Of a stretch of 23,438 nt of DNA, positions 1 through 8,709 are shown in pieces. Source of the stretch: JANNWF01 sp052390415. Its GTDB lineage: Bacteria; Pseudomonadota; Gammaproteobacteria; Xanthomonadales; Xanthomonadaceae. Where the stretch lies: NCBI GenBank assembly GCA_052390415.1, contig JBQTGY010000160.1:1-23438 (forward strand), in the 5' to 3' direction. The notes below the pieces were generated by a model. That model had not been told where the DNA came from. It saw only the letters and a program-made list of their open reading frames with translations, and searched no databases. Position 1 is the first letter of the stretch. Each line of letters starts with the position of its first letter. A program made the translations under genes and the position numbers.

Positions 1-1
1 A

Positions 2-220
2 CTTTGCCCGCAGCCCAATGGCACACCGTTCCTGCAGATCAACGGCCAACCCGCTGCGGGAGCACCCGCAGCCGTGGGTACCGCGACGCTGACCTTCAGC
101 AACGGCGAAACCGGTACCTTCACCACCGTTTTGGGCGGCGTTACGCAGACCAAGGCGATCACGCGTTTGCAGTTTGGTACCACGGCGACGGTGTGTTCGA
201 CTGTCGCGCCGACGCGTTGA
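2..220 (+). CDS. C-terminal fragment of a repeat-type surface/secreted protein
   Basis: The window opens inside a reading frame that runs 72 codons to TGA at 218-220. The translation is rich in Gly, Thr and Ala and contains a stretch reading GTATLTFSNGETGTFTTV followed by GGVTQTKAITRLQFGT. I recognise this as a beta-rich terminal module (T-L-T-F-x-x-G-x-x-x-x-F-x-x-x-V...Q-x-K-x-I-T-R) that recurs at the ends of large secreted or outer-surface proteins of beta- and gammaproteobacteria. The start lies outside the window, so total length, signal peptide and function cannot be judged. An overlapping frame from position 4 is open to 285 but has no recognisable composition, so I prefer this frame. 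The gene ends 61 bp before hutG. Confidence 0.6.
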   Translation, partial: LCPQPNGTPFLQINGQPAAGAPAAVGTATLTFSNGETGTFTTVLGGVTQTKAITRLQFGTTATVCSTVAPTR

Positions 221-281
221 GGCTTCATCGAATCCAGGGAAATCGTGCCATGGATGGCCATCGTGACCAGCGGCAGGTGAT

Positions 282-1058
282 ATGACGCATATCGCTCGCC
301 TGATCAAAGGACGCTCGCCGTTATTGGTAAGCATTCCCCACGACGGGGTTGCATTGCCGCCGGAGTTGGTGCCCAGGATGACGTCGGCCGCGCGGGCGGT
401 GCCCGATACCGATTGGCACGTCGCCAGGCTGTACGCCTTTGCCCGGCGCATGGGGGCGTCGATCTTGATCCCGCGCTTCTCGCGCTACGTGATCGACCTC
501 AATCGCTCCGCCGACGATGTGAGTCTCTACCCGGGCCGCAACACGACAGGCTTGTGTCCGCAACAACGCTTTGACGGTGGCAACGTCTACCTGGAAGGTG
601 AGGCCCCATCAGCGGATGAAGTCGGTGAGCGCATCGAGCGTTATTGGCGCCCCTATCACGACGCGCTGCGCGATGAACTCGAACGCAAGCGCGCCCTGCA
701 TGGTCGGGCGATCTTGTGGGAAGCGCACTCCATACGCTCCCAGTTGCCATGGTTATTTGACGGACGGCTGCCCGATTTGAACCTCGGTACGGCCGGCGGT
801 CACAGTTGCGGGTCGTTGCTGGAATCGCGGGTCGCCGGGGCTGCTTCTGAATTTGAGTACAGCTGGGTGCTCAATGGCCGCTTCAAGGGTGGTTACATCA
901 CCCGGCATTACGGGCGACCCGTGGAAGGCATTGAAGCCGTGCAACTGGAACTGGCGCAAAGCACCTACATGGACGAAGAAACCACCGCCTGGAAGCCTGC
1001 CGCGGCAGAGCGCTTGCAAATCCTGCTGCGACGGATGCTGGTCGCCGCGGTGGAGTGA
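282..1058 (+). CDS. hutG: N-formylglutamate deformylase (amidohydrolase family)
   Basis: A 258-residue protein matching the N-formylglutamate amidohydrolase family, which hydrolyses N-formyl-L-glutamate to glutamate and formate as the last step of one histidine degradation route. Expected family motifs are visible: SIPHDG at about residues 17-22, DTDWHV at 42-47, the RFSRYVIDLNR stretch at 65-75 and EAHSI at 147-151. The His and Asp/Glu residues in these motifs are the likely metal ligands. Length is normal for the family. The ATG is preceded by AGGTGA only one base away, a slightly tight Shine-Dalgarno spacing. No other hut genes are in view, so the histidine pathway role comes from family membership, not context. 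It converges with parE across a 196-bp gap. Confidence 0.9.
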   Translation: MTHIARLIKGRSPLLVSIPHDGVALPPELVPRMTSAARAVPDTDWHVARLYAFARRMGASILIPRFSRYVIDLNRSADDVSLYPGRNTTGLCPQQRFDGGNVYLEGEAPSADEVGERIERYWRPYHDALRDELERKRALHGRAILWEAHSIRSQLPWLFDGRLPDLNLGTAGGHSCGSLLESRVAGAASEFEYSWVLNGRFKGGYITRHYGRPVEGIEAVQLELAQSTYMDEETTAWKPAAAERLQILLRRMLVAAVE

Positions 1059-1132
1059 GACCTGGTGGACTGTAACGGACAAATCGAAAGTAGCTCGCTC
1101 GGTCTGGCCGCGCTGGACGTGCTCCTCACTCC

Positions 1133-1154
1133 GCCAATAGCTTTGGCTATTGGC
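1133..1154. repeat. Perfect 9-bp inverted repeat between convergent genes
   Basis: GCCAATAGC (1133-1141) and GCTATTGGC (1146-1154) form a perfect stem around a 4-base TTTG loop, in the gap between hutG and parE. No T-run follows on either strand, so it is not a classical intrinsic terminator. It could be a REP-like element or a weak bidirectional transcript end. Confidence 0.5.
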
Positions 1155-1254
1155 CTCGCTCCGGAGCGGCGTCCATCACGCCCATCCCTTCGCGATCCCG
1201 CTTCCGCTTCATCCGTTACAGCCCACTAGGTCGCGCAGCCCCGGAGTGCACGCG

Positions 1255-3159
1255 TCAAATCTCCAGCGTCGCCAAGTCGCCCTTGGTCTCCAGCCAATGC
1301 TTGCGGTCCGAAGCGCGCTTCTTGTTCAACAGCATGTCCATCAGCGCGCTGGTCACCGTCGAATCTTCCACGGTCAGTTGCACCAGCCGGCGCGTATCCG
1401 GGTGAATGGCGGATTCGCGGAGTTGTGAGGGATTCATTTCGCCCAAGCCTTTGAAGCGGGTGACGTTCACTTGCCCTTTGATTTTCTCGCGCTCGATGCG
1501 GTCCAACAGCAGGCGCTTCTCTTCTTCGTCGAGGGCGTAGAAGACCTGCTTGCCGATATCAATGCGGAACAACGGCGGCATCGCCACGAACACGTGGCCG
1601 GCGCGGACCAGTTCGGGAAAGTGCTTCAGGAACAACGCCGACAATAGCGTGGCAATGTGCAAGCCATCGGAATCCGCGTCAGCGAGCACGATGACCTTGC
1701 CGTAGCGCAACCCGCTGATGTCGTTGACACCGGGATCGCAGCCAATCGCGACCGCCAAGTCGTGGACTTCGGTAGAAGCGAGCACACCCGAGCTTTCCAC
1801 TTCCCAGGTGTTCAGGATTTTTCCGCGCAGCGGCAGAATCGCTTGAAAGTCCTTGTCGCGCGCCTGTTTGGCGCTGCCGCCGGCAGAATCACCTTCGACC
1901 AGGAACAATTCGGTTCTCGACAAATCCTGGCTCGCACAATCCGCCAACTTGCCGGGCAGGGCAGGGCCTTGCAGGATCTTCTTGCGGACGATCTGCTTCT
2001 CGGTCTTCAGCCGCGCCGCGGCACGATCGATTGCCAGCTGCGCGATCTGGGTGCCGATCTCGACGTGCTGATTCAAATACAACGAAAACGCATCATGCGC
2101 GGCGCCTTCGACGAAGGCCGCTGCTTGGCGAGATGACAGGCGTTCCTTGGTTTGCCCGCTGAACTGCGGGTCGGTCATCTTCATGCTCAGCACATAGCTG
2201 GCGCGATCCCAAACATCCTCGGGAGCCAGCTTGACACCGCGCGGCAACAAGCTGCGGAAGTCGCAAAATTCGCGCAAGGCTTCGGTCAAGCCAGAGCGCA
2301 GGCCGTTCACATGGGTGCCACCTTGCGCGGTCGGAATCAGATTGACGTAGCTTTCCTGCGCCAATTCGAAATTGCCGCCATCGCCGGGTGGAACCCACGC
2401 CAGCGCCCATTCGACCTGCTCGGACTCGCGTGCGAGTTTGCCCATGAACAGGTCGGCGGGCAGGCGCTCACGAAACTCCAGCAGGCCACCGAGATAGTCG
2501 CGCAGGCCGTCCGCGTAAAACCACTCGCAGCGTTCGTCGCTCGCTTCGTCGAACAATTTCACGGTCAGGCCAGGACACAACACAGCCTTCGCGCGCAGCA
2601 AATGTTTGAGTGGCTTGAGTGCGAATTTTGGCGTGTCGAAGTAGCCGCCATCCGGCCAGAAACGAAGACGGGTGCCGGTGTTGCGTTTGCCAACCGTGCC
2701 GACTTGTTCCAGCGTGGTCTGCGGAAATCCATCCGCAAAGGTCTGTCGGTATTCAATGCCTTCACGGCGGATGAACACCTCCACTTTCTTGGATAGCGCG
2801 TTCACCACCGACACACCGACACCATGCAGGCCGCCGGAAAAGGTGTAGTTGCGGTTGTTGAATTTGCCGCCCGCATGCAGCCGGGTAAGGATCAGTTCGA
2901 CGCCGGGAATCTTTTCTTCTGGATGAATGTCGACAGGCATGCCACGACCGTCGTCGATGACTTCGCAGCTGCCGTCGGCAAACAGGCTGACTTCAATGGT
3001 CTTGGCGTGGCCAGCCAGAGCCTCGTCGACGCCGTTGTCGATCACTTCTTGCGCCAGATGATTGGGGCGCGTGGTGTCGGTGTACATGCCGGGCCGGCGC
3101 TTGACCGGGTCCAGCCCCGAAAGAACTTCGATATCGGCGGCGTTGTAGCGCGTGCTCAT
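1255..3159 (-). CDS. parE: DNA topoisomerase IV subunit B
   Basis: A 634-residue type IIA topoisomerase ATPase subunit which, with ParC, decatenates daughter chromosomes using ATP. It has the GHKL ATPase motifs: EVIDNGVDEALAG at 38-50, DDGRGMPVDIH at 69-79 and GGLHGVGVSVVNAL at 109-122. Then come the transducer domain and a TOPRIM metal-binding domain with LVEGDSAGG (Glu422) and DADSDG (494-499). The N-terminus RYNAADIEVLSGLDPVKRRP and the length are typical of ParE; GyrB is usually near 800 residues. No strong Shine-Dalgarno precedes the ATG, but the protein start agrees with the family. It lies 91 bp downstream of the Crp/Fnr-type gene on the same strand. No parC is in the window. Confidence 0.96.
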   Translation of the reverse strand: MSTRYNAADIEVLSGLDPVKRRPGMYTDTTRPNHLAQEVIDNGVDEALAGHAKTIEVSLFADGSCEVIDDGRGMPVDIHPEEKIPGVELILTRLHAGGKFNNRNYTFSGGLHGVGVSVVNALSKKVEVFIRREGIEYRQTFADGFPQTTLEQVGTVGKRNTGTRLRFWPDGGYFDTPKFALKPLKHLLRAKAVLCPGLTVKLFDEASDERCEWFYADGLRDYLGGLLEFRERLPADLFMGKLARESEQVEWALAWVPPGDGGNFELAQESYVNLIPTAQGGTHVNGLRSGLTEALREFCDFRSLLPRGVKLAPEDVWDRASYVLSMKMTDPQFSGQTKERLSSRQAAAFVEGAAHDAFSLYLNQHVEIGTQIAQLAIDRAAARLKTEKQIVRKKILQGPALPGKLADCASQDLSRTELFLVEGDSAGGSAKQARDKDFQAILPLRGKILNTWEVESSGVLASTEVHDLAVAIGCDPGVNDISGLRYGKVIVLADADSDGLHIATLLSALFLKHFPELVRAGHVFVAMPPLFRIDIGKQVFYALDEEEKRLLLDRIEREKIKGQVNVTRFKGLGEMNPSQLRESAIHPDTRRLVQLTVEDSTVTSALMDMLLNKKRASDRKHWLETKGDLATLEI

Positions 3160-3250
3160 GGCGTGACAGCGGGTGCGGGCAGGCGGGGAGGATGGCGGTC
3201 GAGGCCCAAGGGGTCAAGCCGAAGACCACCATCTCCCGCCAGATGCGGTT

Positions 3251-4015
3251 TCAGCCCGCCATGCGCATCGCGACCACGCCATGTGAAGGCGACTTGATGA
3301 CGCCGTAACATTCGCAGGCCAAGCGCTCCAACTGGCGACGATCCAGCACCGTGATCTGGCCGCGCCGGTAGTTGATGACGCCGGCGCGTTGCAGTTTGCT
3401 GGCGGCGATGCTGATGCCCTCACGACGCACGCCGAGCATGTTGGCCAAGCTCTCGTGCGTAAACGGAAGTTGCGAGGTAGGCGAGCGATCAAGGGCAGAG
3501 AGCAGTCGCCGGCACAACTGTTGCTCGACGCTGTGGTGCCGATTGCAGACCGCAATCTGCGCGACTTGGGTGAGCAAGGTTTGCATGTATCGAAGCAACC
3601 GCTGTTGCACGTTGCCGCCTTGGTAGAACTCGGCCTTCAGCGCCGTCGCCCGAATCGCATACGCCTGCCCGCTGGCCTGCACGACCAATTGGTGTGGCGT
3701 GTTCACGTCGCCCATGAGCATGCAGAGTCCGGCAACACCCTCGTTGCCGATGACGGCAAGTTCGGTGGTGGCGCCGGCGGCGGTGACGCAGTGCATGGAT
3801 ATGACCGAAGAGATCGGGAAGTAGGTGACTTCCTGTTTGCAGTTGGCTTCGCAGATGACGCGCCCGGCAGGCAGGCTTACCAGGCTGAGGTGTGGGATGA
3901 TCCGCGCCCGATCCGCCTCGTTGAGGGCCGCCAACAGCACGTTGGTTTGAGGCACACCGGCCTCACCGGCCAATGGGTTGTCATCCGCATCAATTGAGCG
4001 TGACTGGCCAGGCAT
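3251..4015 (-). CDS. Crp/Fnr-family transcriptional regulator
   Basis: A 254-residue regulator with an N-terminal cyclic-nucleotide-binding-like beta domain (about residues 35-125) and a C-terminal Crp-type winged helix. Two recognisable stretches are QIAVCNRHHSVEQQLCRRLL and LANMLGVRREGISIAASKLQ, the second being the recognition helix region. It belongs to a proteobacterial subgroup whose ligand is mostly unknown. It lacks the N-terminal cysteine cluster of oxygen-sensing FNR. The frame stays open upstream to 4471, but that extra 152 residues has no domain-like composition. I therefore start at the ATG at 4013-4015, which gives the usual length; its ribosome site is weak, so the start is uncertain. 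It is divergent from wspA across 608 bp, a position that would let it act there. Confidence 0.85.
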   Translation of the reverse strand: MPGQSRSIDADDNPLAGEAGVPQTNVLLAALNEADRARIIPHLSLVSLPAGRVICEANCKQEVTYFPISSVISMHCVTAAGATTELAVIGNEGVAGLCMLMGDVNTPHQLVVQASGQAYAIRATALKAEFYQGGNVQQRLLRYMQTLLTQVAQIAVCNRHHSVEQQLCRRLLSALDRSPTSQLPFTHESLANMLGVRREGISIAASKLQRAGVINYRRGQITVLDRRQLERLACECYGVIKSPSHGVVAMRMAG

Positions 4016-4623
4016 CCCGGTGTTGAGAAAGCGACTTTCCACCACGGGCCGCCGAGCAAGTGCGCGCACTCCGCCGGTGAAGGCATAGGTGTCGTGGAGT
4101 CGCGGTGATTCGGAGCGGACATTTGCATCGTGAGTGGTAGCGTCCAACATTGGGTAGGCCCATCGGTGAGCGCGGCCAACCGCCGCTGATGCGAGGCTTG
4201 AGCACGGCGCGTGCCAACCCAGGCGGACTCGGTCGAAGCTGAACGTGATCGCGTTCGGGTGCGTGGCGCTGCCGCACATGGCGAGCAGTTGGCTCGATCT
4301 GCGTTCATGTTCCAGCCCAAGTCGCCGGGAAAACGCGGCTTCATTTCCCCTGGAACGGTCGCAGAATGCACGGCGATGCAAGGCTGCAATTGGCAATTTG
4401 CATGAGTCTGCTGGGCGGCACATGGCGACAGTTCGGAAACGGCTTGAAGCCATGGATCCGTCCGATCCCACTCAAATCCAGCCAACGCTCACGGTGTACT
4501 GCTCGCCAGCGGCGACAGCGGTAGGAGGCGCCTGTGTGCCACTTGCAAAGTCTCACCAATTCACCGCGTTAGGTGCTTCGTGGCTGTGGTTAAATCAGGC
4601 GTCCTTCCTGGGGTGAGCGCGTT
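4016..4623. other. 608-bp divergent intergenic region upstream of wspA
   Basis: This separates the Crp/Fnr-type gene (minus) from wspA (plus) and should hold promoters for both. I see no convincing -35/-10 pair, sigma-54 site or riboswitch by eye. An imperfect palindrome, GCAATTGGCAATTTGC, lies near 4385-4401. GGGGTGA about 7 bases before the wspA ATG is a good ribosome site. The minus-strand frame continuing from the regulator is open to 4471 but looks non-coding. Confidence 0.4.
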
Positions 4624-6276
4624 ATGCATCAATCTCAACTGGCCAGCAGGCTGACGTTGCTGGTCGCGGCGTTCGCCGGCTTGTTCCTGGTGTTTGGTCT
4701 GACGACGTGGCAGACCCTGGAGCAGGTGCGGGTCAAGGGGCCGATCTATGAGGAGGTGATCCTCGGCAAGGATCTGATCGCCGATATCCTGCCGCCGCCG
4801 CAATACATCATCGAGTCGTACCTGCTGACCCTGCAGTTGATCGATGAGACCGATCCCACCCAGATCAGCCAGTCGGTGGAGCGCGGTGACCGCCTGCGAG
4901 TGGAGTACGAGGCGCGTCAGGAGTTCTGGAAGCGGGAGCTCGCAAAGGATGCGATGGGCGACTTGATGACAGTCACCTCGTATCGCTCCGCGATGGAGTT
5001 TTTCCGCTTGCGTGATGAGCAGTTTGTGGCCGCGATTCGCGCCGGCGAACGTGACCGCGCGCGCTCGATTCTTGCGCAGATGCGCCGCCACTATGAAGCT
5101 CACCGACTGGCGGTCGATCAGGTCGTCGAGCTCGCGACGCAGAGAAACATAGAGTTCGAGGGGCGTGCGGATGATGTGATTGGCAGTCGAAGCCTGACTT
5201 TCATCGTGCTGGCTAGCGCCATCTTGCTCGTGGTGGGTTTCATGGCCTTGTATGCCCAGCGCAGTGCACGTGAGTTGTCCCGCCGCATCCATCTGGCCGC
5301 CGATATCGCCCACCGTGTGGCGTCAGGTGATCTGGCTACCGAAGTGCCGGTCAGTGACGAACGCGATGAGGCCGGAAGGCTGTTGAAGGCCATCGGGGCG
5401 ATGACGCAAAGTCTGCGGGCCCTGGTCACTCGCGCCAAACAGGCGTCCATCGAGTTGATGAGTACCGCGACCCAGTTTGCTGCCACCAGTCGCCAGCAAG
5501 AAGCCACCGTGCAGAGTTTCGGCGCTTCTACGAACGAGATCGCCGCAGCGGTCAAGCAGATCAGCGCCACCAGCGCCGAGCTGCTGTCGACCATGGAAGG
5601 CGTCAACATCGTGGCCGGGCAGACGGCGGACCTGGCCGAAGACGGGCAGAACGGATTGCGCAATCTGGACAGCACCATGGAGCGCCTCGCGCAGGCGGCC
5701 AACACCATGGCGGCGCGATTGGCGGCCATTCGCGAGGAAGCGGCCGAGATCACGGGTGTCGTCACCACCATTTCGAAAGTGGCTGACCAGACCAATCTGT
5801 TGTCGATCAATGCAGCGATCGAGGCTGAGAAGGCTGGCGAACAAGGCCTCGGGTTTCTGGTGTTGGCACGTGAAATCCGCCGCTTGGCAGACCAGACCGC
5901 AGTGGCCACGCTGGACATCGAACAGATGGTCAAGCAGATGCAAAGTGCGGTGTCGGCGGGTGTGATGGAGATTGACCGCTTCGCCGAAGAAGTGCGCAGC
6001 GGCGTGGGCAATGTGGTGCGCGTTGGTGGCCAGTTCGGCCAGATCATCAGTGGTGTGAAGACGCTCTCGGAACGTTTTGATGCGGTCAATCACGGCATGC
6101 GCAGTCAATCCCAGGGCGCTCGGCAAATCGGCGAGGCGATGGGGCAGATGATTGATGGCGCACGGCAGACCTCGGTCTCGTTGCGCGAGTTCAACAGCGC
6201 CACCGAAAGCCTGCGCGATGCGGTGGCCGTGTTGAAGCAGGAGATTTCCCAGTTCAACGTTGGCAGCGACCGATAA
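4624..6276 (+). CDS. wspA: WspA: methyl-accepting surface-sensing chemoreceptor
   Basis: A 550-residue transmembrane chemoreceptor. Segments in order: TM1 at about 10-29, a periplasmic helical sensor region of about 160 residues (30-188), TM2 at about 190-210, a HAMP region at about 211-265 and a long cytoplasmic coiled-coil signalling domain. The signalling tip QTNLLSINAAIEAEKAGEQG (389-408), followed by REIRRLADQTAVATLDIEQM and SAVSAGVMEIDRF, is the WspA-specific version of the MCP hairpin. In Pseudomonas, WspA responds to surface contact and drives WspE. GGGGTGA supports the ATG. It is the first gene of a seven-gene operon and ends 9 bp before wspB. Confidence 0.93.
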   Translation: MHQSQLASRLTLLVAAFAGLFLVFGLTTWQTLEQVRVKGPIYEEVILGKDLIADILPPPQYIIESYLLTLQLIDETDPTQISQSVERGDRLRVEYEARQEFWKRELAKDAMGDLMTVTSYRSAMEFFRLRDEQFVAAIRAGERDRARSILAQMRRHYEAHRLAVDQVVELATQRNIEFEGRADDVIGSRSLTFIVLASAILLVVGFMALYAQRSARELSRRIHLAADIAHRVASGDLATEVPVSDERDEAGRLLKAIGAMTQSLRALVTRAKQASIELMSTATQFAATSRQQEATVQSFGASTNEIAAAVKQISATSAELLSTMEGVNIVAGQTADLAEDGQNGLRNLDSTMERLAQAANTMAARLAAIREEAAEITGVVTTISKVADQTNLLSINAAIEAEKAGEQGLGFLVLAREIRRLADQTAVATLDIEQMVKQMQSAVSAGVMEIDRFAEEVRSGVGNVVRVGGQFGQIISGVKTLSERFDAVNHGMRSQSQGARQIGEAMGQMIDGARQTSVSLREFNSATESLRDAVAVLKQEISQFNVGSDR

Positions 6277-6285
6277 AGCGCGACC

Positions 6286-6732
6286 ATGCTCGCGCTCGCC
6301 TTCGATGTCGGCGAACTTCGCTTGGCGCTCGCCGCCACCTACGTGGTCGAGGTGCTGCATCGCCGCGAGTTGCGGCCTTTGGCCTTGGCCCCGCACGGCG
6401 TGGTGGGCTTGTTGCCCTTTCGCGGCAGTCTGACCCCGGTCGTCGATCTGTGCCAGCTGTTGCTGCAACGTGACTGCAAACCGTTGCGCTCCAGTCGGCT
6501 GATCGTGCTGACGTTGCCGCATCGTGAGCAGCCTCGGTTGATTGGTTTGCTGGCCGAAAATGTCGTCGATCTCATCGACAGCAAGCGGACGATGCCCGGC
6601 CTGCGCTTGCCTAATGTGCCGTGGTTGGGCGAGCACCTGGCAGATCAGGCCGAGCTGCCGCAGCTCGTTGATCCCTTGCAATTGTTGCCCGATGCGCTTG
6701 CCGACTTGTTCGTCGAGACCGCTGGCGCATGA
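6286..6732 (+). CDS. wspB: WspB: CheW-like coupling protein
   Basis: A 148-residue single-domain CheW-like protein. It begins with LAFDVGELRLALAATYVVEV and contains GLLPFRGSLTPVVDLCQLL, the beta-strand pattern with 'R-G-x-x-x-P-V-V-D-L' typical of CheW. It should couple the WspA receptor tip to the WspE kinase, alongside WspD. It sits 9 bp after wspA, and its TGA overlaps the wspC ATG (ATGA at 6729-6732), implying translational coupling. Identification as WspB rather than a generic CheW rests on gene order. Confidence 0.88.
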   Translation: MLALAFDVGELRLALAATYVVEVLHRRELRPLALAPHGVVGLLPFRGSLTPVVDLCQLLLQRDCKPLRSSRLIVLTLPHREQPRLIGLLAENVVDLIDSKRTMPGLRLPNVPWLGEHLADQAELPQLVDPLQLLPDALADLFVETAGA

Positions 6733-8057
6733 GTCGCGCTGCCATGCTCGAACTGATGCGAACCCGCCTGGGGTTGGATGCCTCCAGCCTTGGCGAGCGC
6801 GTGCTGGACGATGCCTGCGCCGATGCGCGACGAAACCTGGGCGTCGGCACGGATGCCGAGTTGTACCAGCGGGTGTTGAGTGACACCGTTGCATTTGCGC
6901 AATGCAGCGAGTGCTTTGTCGTCCCGGAATCGTGGTTCTTCCGCACCGCTGAGCAGTTCGACGATCTCGTTCGATTTGCCCGCGAACATGTGCAGCGCGA
7001 GCATCGCCCATTGCGCATTCTGAGCTTGCCTTGTGCGGCCGGCGAAGAAGCGTATTCGGCCGTCATCATCTTGCTTGAGGCTGGCCTGCGCCCCGATCAG
7101 ATCGATGTGCTTGGCATCGATGTTTCGCACGTCACCGTCAGCCGCGCGCAAGCCGGCGCCTATCGCCAGAACGCCCTGCGCGGCACCTCGCCGGTGCCTA
7201 TCTGGATGCAGGAAGGCCAGGACGGATTCCGTGTGGTGCCCGCTGTGCGTGGGTGCGCGCGATTTCGTCAGGGCAACGCGCTGGACCCGCTGTTGCTGCA
7301 TGGGGAAGCGCCGTTTGACGTCATCTTCTGCCGCAATCTCCTGATCTATCTGCATGCCGATGCGCGGCAACGGGTGATCAGCACCCTGCTGGCCGCGCTG
7401 CAAACACCCGGCTTGATTCTGGCAGGCCAAGCGGAAGTGTTGAGTTCCCTCTCCAGTCAGTTGTTGCCATTGGAAGGTGGGTGTCCCCTCAGTTTTGTGC
7501 GGCGGGCAGCGCCCGAAGCGCCGGGGGGCGCGACGCACTCAAGCACGCTCAAATTGCCCACCGCACGCCGGCGAGCCGAGCAAGCAAAGCGTGATTCGAG
7601 CGGTGATGCCGGCCGAAGCTCGCACCCAGGGGGAAAGAGCCACGTCGCCCGTGAGCCGACGCCCAAGCCGCTTGCCAATGGAGCTGGGGATGCTCACGCA
7701 GGCCAAACCGATGGGGCCCGGCGCGAGAAAAATCATCTCAGCAATGTGTTGGCAGAGGCGCATCGTCTGGCGGATGCGGGTCACACAATGCAAGCACGAG
7801 AACGTTGTTTGCAGTGGTTGAGCCAACATCCGGCGGATGTCGATGCGCATTTCCTGCTTGGCTTGCTGGAGTCCGCCAACGGCGACACCGAAGCCGCCGA
7901 TCGCGCCTTCACCAAGGTGCTGTATCTGGACCGCAACCATCTGGATGCCCTGCAACAGCGTATCGGCCTGGCACAGCGGCGGGGAGCCAATGATCAGGCC
8001 GACGAGTTGCGGGCACGCGCCGCGCGCCTGCGCTCCCGCAATGAGCCCGGCAAATGA
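6729..8057 (+). CDS. wspC: WspC: CheR-type methyltransferase with TPR tail
   Basis: A 442-residue protein. Residues 1-260 are a CheR S-adenosylmethionine-dependent glutamate methyltransferase: a helical N-terminus, then ILSLPCAAGEEAYSAVI (97-113) as the SAM-binding loop, VLGIDVS (127-133) and FDVIFCRNLLIYL (196-208). A Pro/Ala/Gly-rich linker (about 260-340) leads to a C-terminal tetratricopeptide region (about 345-435, e.g. DVDAHFLLGLLESANGDTEA). It should methylate WspA glutamates and so raise signalling. The TPR tail is typical of WspC and of other CheR proteins in alternative-function pathways. Its start overlaps wspB by 4 bp and it ends 10 bp before wspD. Confidence 0.92.
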   Translation: MSRAAMLELMRTRLGLDASSLGERVLDDACADARRNLGVGTDAELYQRVLSDTVAFAQCSECFVVPESWFFRTAEQFDDLVRFAREHVQREHRPLRILSLPCAAGEEAYSAVIILLEAGLRPDQIDVLGIDVSHVTVSRAQAGAYRQNALRGTSPVPIWMQEGQDGFRVVPAVRGCARFRQGNALDPLLLHGEAPFDVIFCRNLLIYLHADARQRVISTLLAALQTPGLILAGQAEVLSSLSSQLLPLEGGCPLSFVRRAAPEAPGGATHSSTLKLPTARRRAEQAKRDSSGDAGRSSHPGGKSHVAREPTPKPLANGAGDAHAGQTDGARREKNHLSNVLAEAHRLADAGHTMQARERCLQWLSQHPADVDAHFLLGLLESANGDTEAADRAFTKVLYLDRNHLDALQQRIGLAQRRGANDQADELRARAARLRSRNEPGK

Positions 8058-8067
8058 GGCCTGAGCG

Positions 8068-8709
8068 ATGAGCACGGACGAACTTGACCATTGTTGGCGT
8101 CGCATCGGCGTCCAAGGCGGTGACCACAGTTGCGAGCGGCTGGCGGAACATCTGCACTGTCGCAATTGCCCGGTGTACACCGGCGCGGCGCGACGCCTGC
8201 TGGATCGCGAAGCCCCCGCCGAGGTCAATACGGATTGGCAACGCGACCTTCGCCGTGGCGGCCGCACGCGGACGTCACTGGTATTTCGCCTGGGTAGCCA
8301 ATGGTTGGGATTGCCACCAGCGGTGGTGGCTGAGGTGGCGGCCAATCCGCCGCTGCGTCGCTTGGCGCATCGCACCGACGGCCACATCGAAGGCGTGGTC
8401 AATGTCCGCGGCGAACTGCGTTTGAGCGTGTCCTTGATCGAACTGCTGGGCCTGGGTCGGCGCTCGCTGGCGGATGCTCAGACTCGCTTGGTATTGGTGG
8501 ATGCCGAGGGCGGCTTGCTGGCGTTTCGCTGTGACGAGATGCGCGGCCTGACGCCGTACCACGAAGACGCCGTGCAACCGCCACCCGATACCTTGCCGCA
8601 GCCACTGGATTCCTGTGTTGAAGCGCTGTTGCCAACGGATGCGGGACACGTAGCCTTGTTGAACGCCACTGCGGTGACGCGGCTGATGCGCAAGGTGGCA
8701 TTCGAGTGA
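8068..8709 (+). CDS. wspD: WspD: CheW-like coupling protein with Cys-rich N-terminus
   Basis: A 213-residue protein. Residues 1-50 form an N-terminal extension, CWRRIGVQGGDHSCERLAEH followed by HCRNCPVY, with cysteines at 9, 22, 31 and 34. Residues 65-205 are a CheW-like domain (FRLGSQWLGLPPAVVAEV, VNVRGELRLSVSLIELLG). The C-W-x-R-I-G-V...C...H-C-R-N-C-P-V-Y extension is a hallmark of WspD and separates it from WspB. The four cysteines could bind a metal or sense redox state; that is inference. It should act as the second coupler between WspA and WspE. Its stop overlaps the GTG start of wspE by 4 bp (GTGA). Confidence 0.9.
   Translation: MSTDELDHCWRRIGVQGGDHSCERLAEHLHCRNCPVYTGAARRLLDREAPAEVNTDWQRDLRRGGRTRTSLVFRLGSQWLGLPPAVVAEVAANPPLRRLAHRTDGHIEGVVNVRGELRLSVSLIELLGLGRRSLADAQTRLVLVDAEGGLLAFRCDEMRGLTPYHEDAVQPPPDTLPQPLDSCVEALLPTDAGHVALLNATAVTRLMRKVAFE

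Noticed and set aside
4..285. 93-codon frame at the left edge
   Set aside because: The frame starting at base 2 gives a recognisable beta-rich protein end; this one is Arg-rich without motifs.
4016..4471. N-terminal extension of the Crp/Fnr-type gene by 152 codons
   Set aside because: The extra sequence is Arg/Cys/Ser-rich with no domain; the internal ATG at 4015 gives the normal family length.
5323..7011. 562-codon minus-strand open frame across wspA-wspC
   Set aside because: It is antisense to well-supported genes, is rich in Gln, His and Arg as typical of GC-rich antisense frames, and has no domain motifs.
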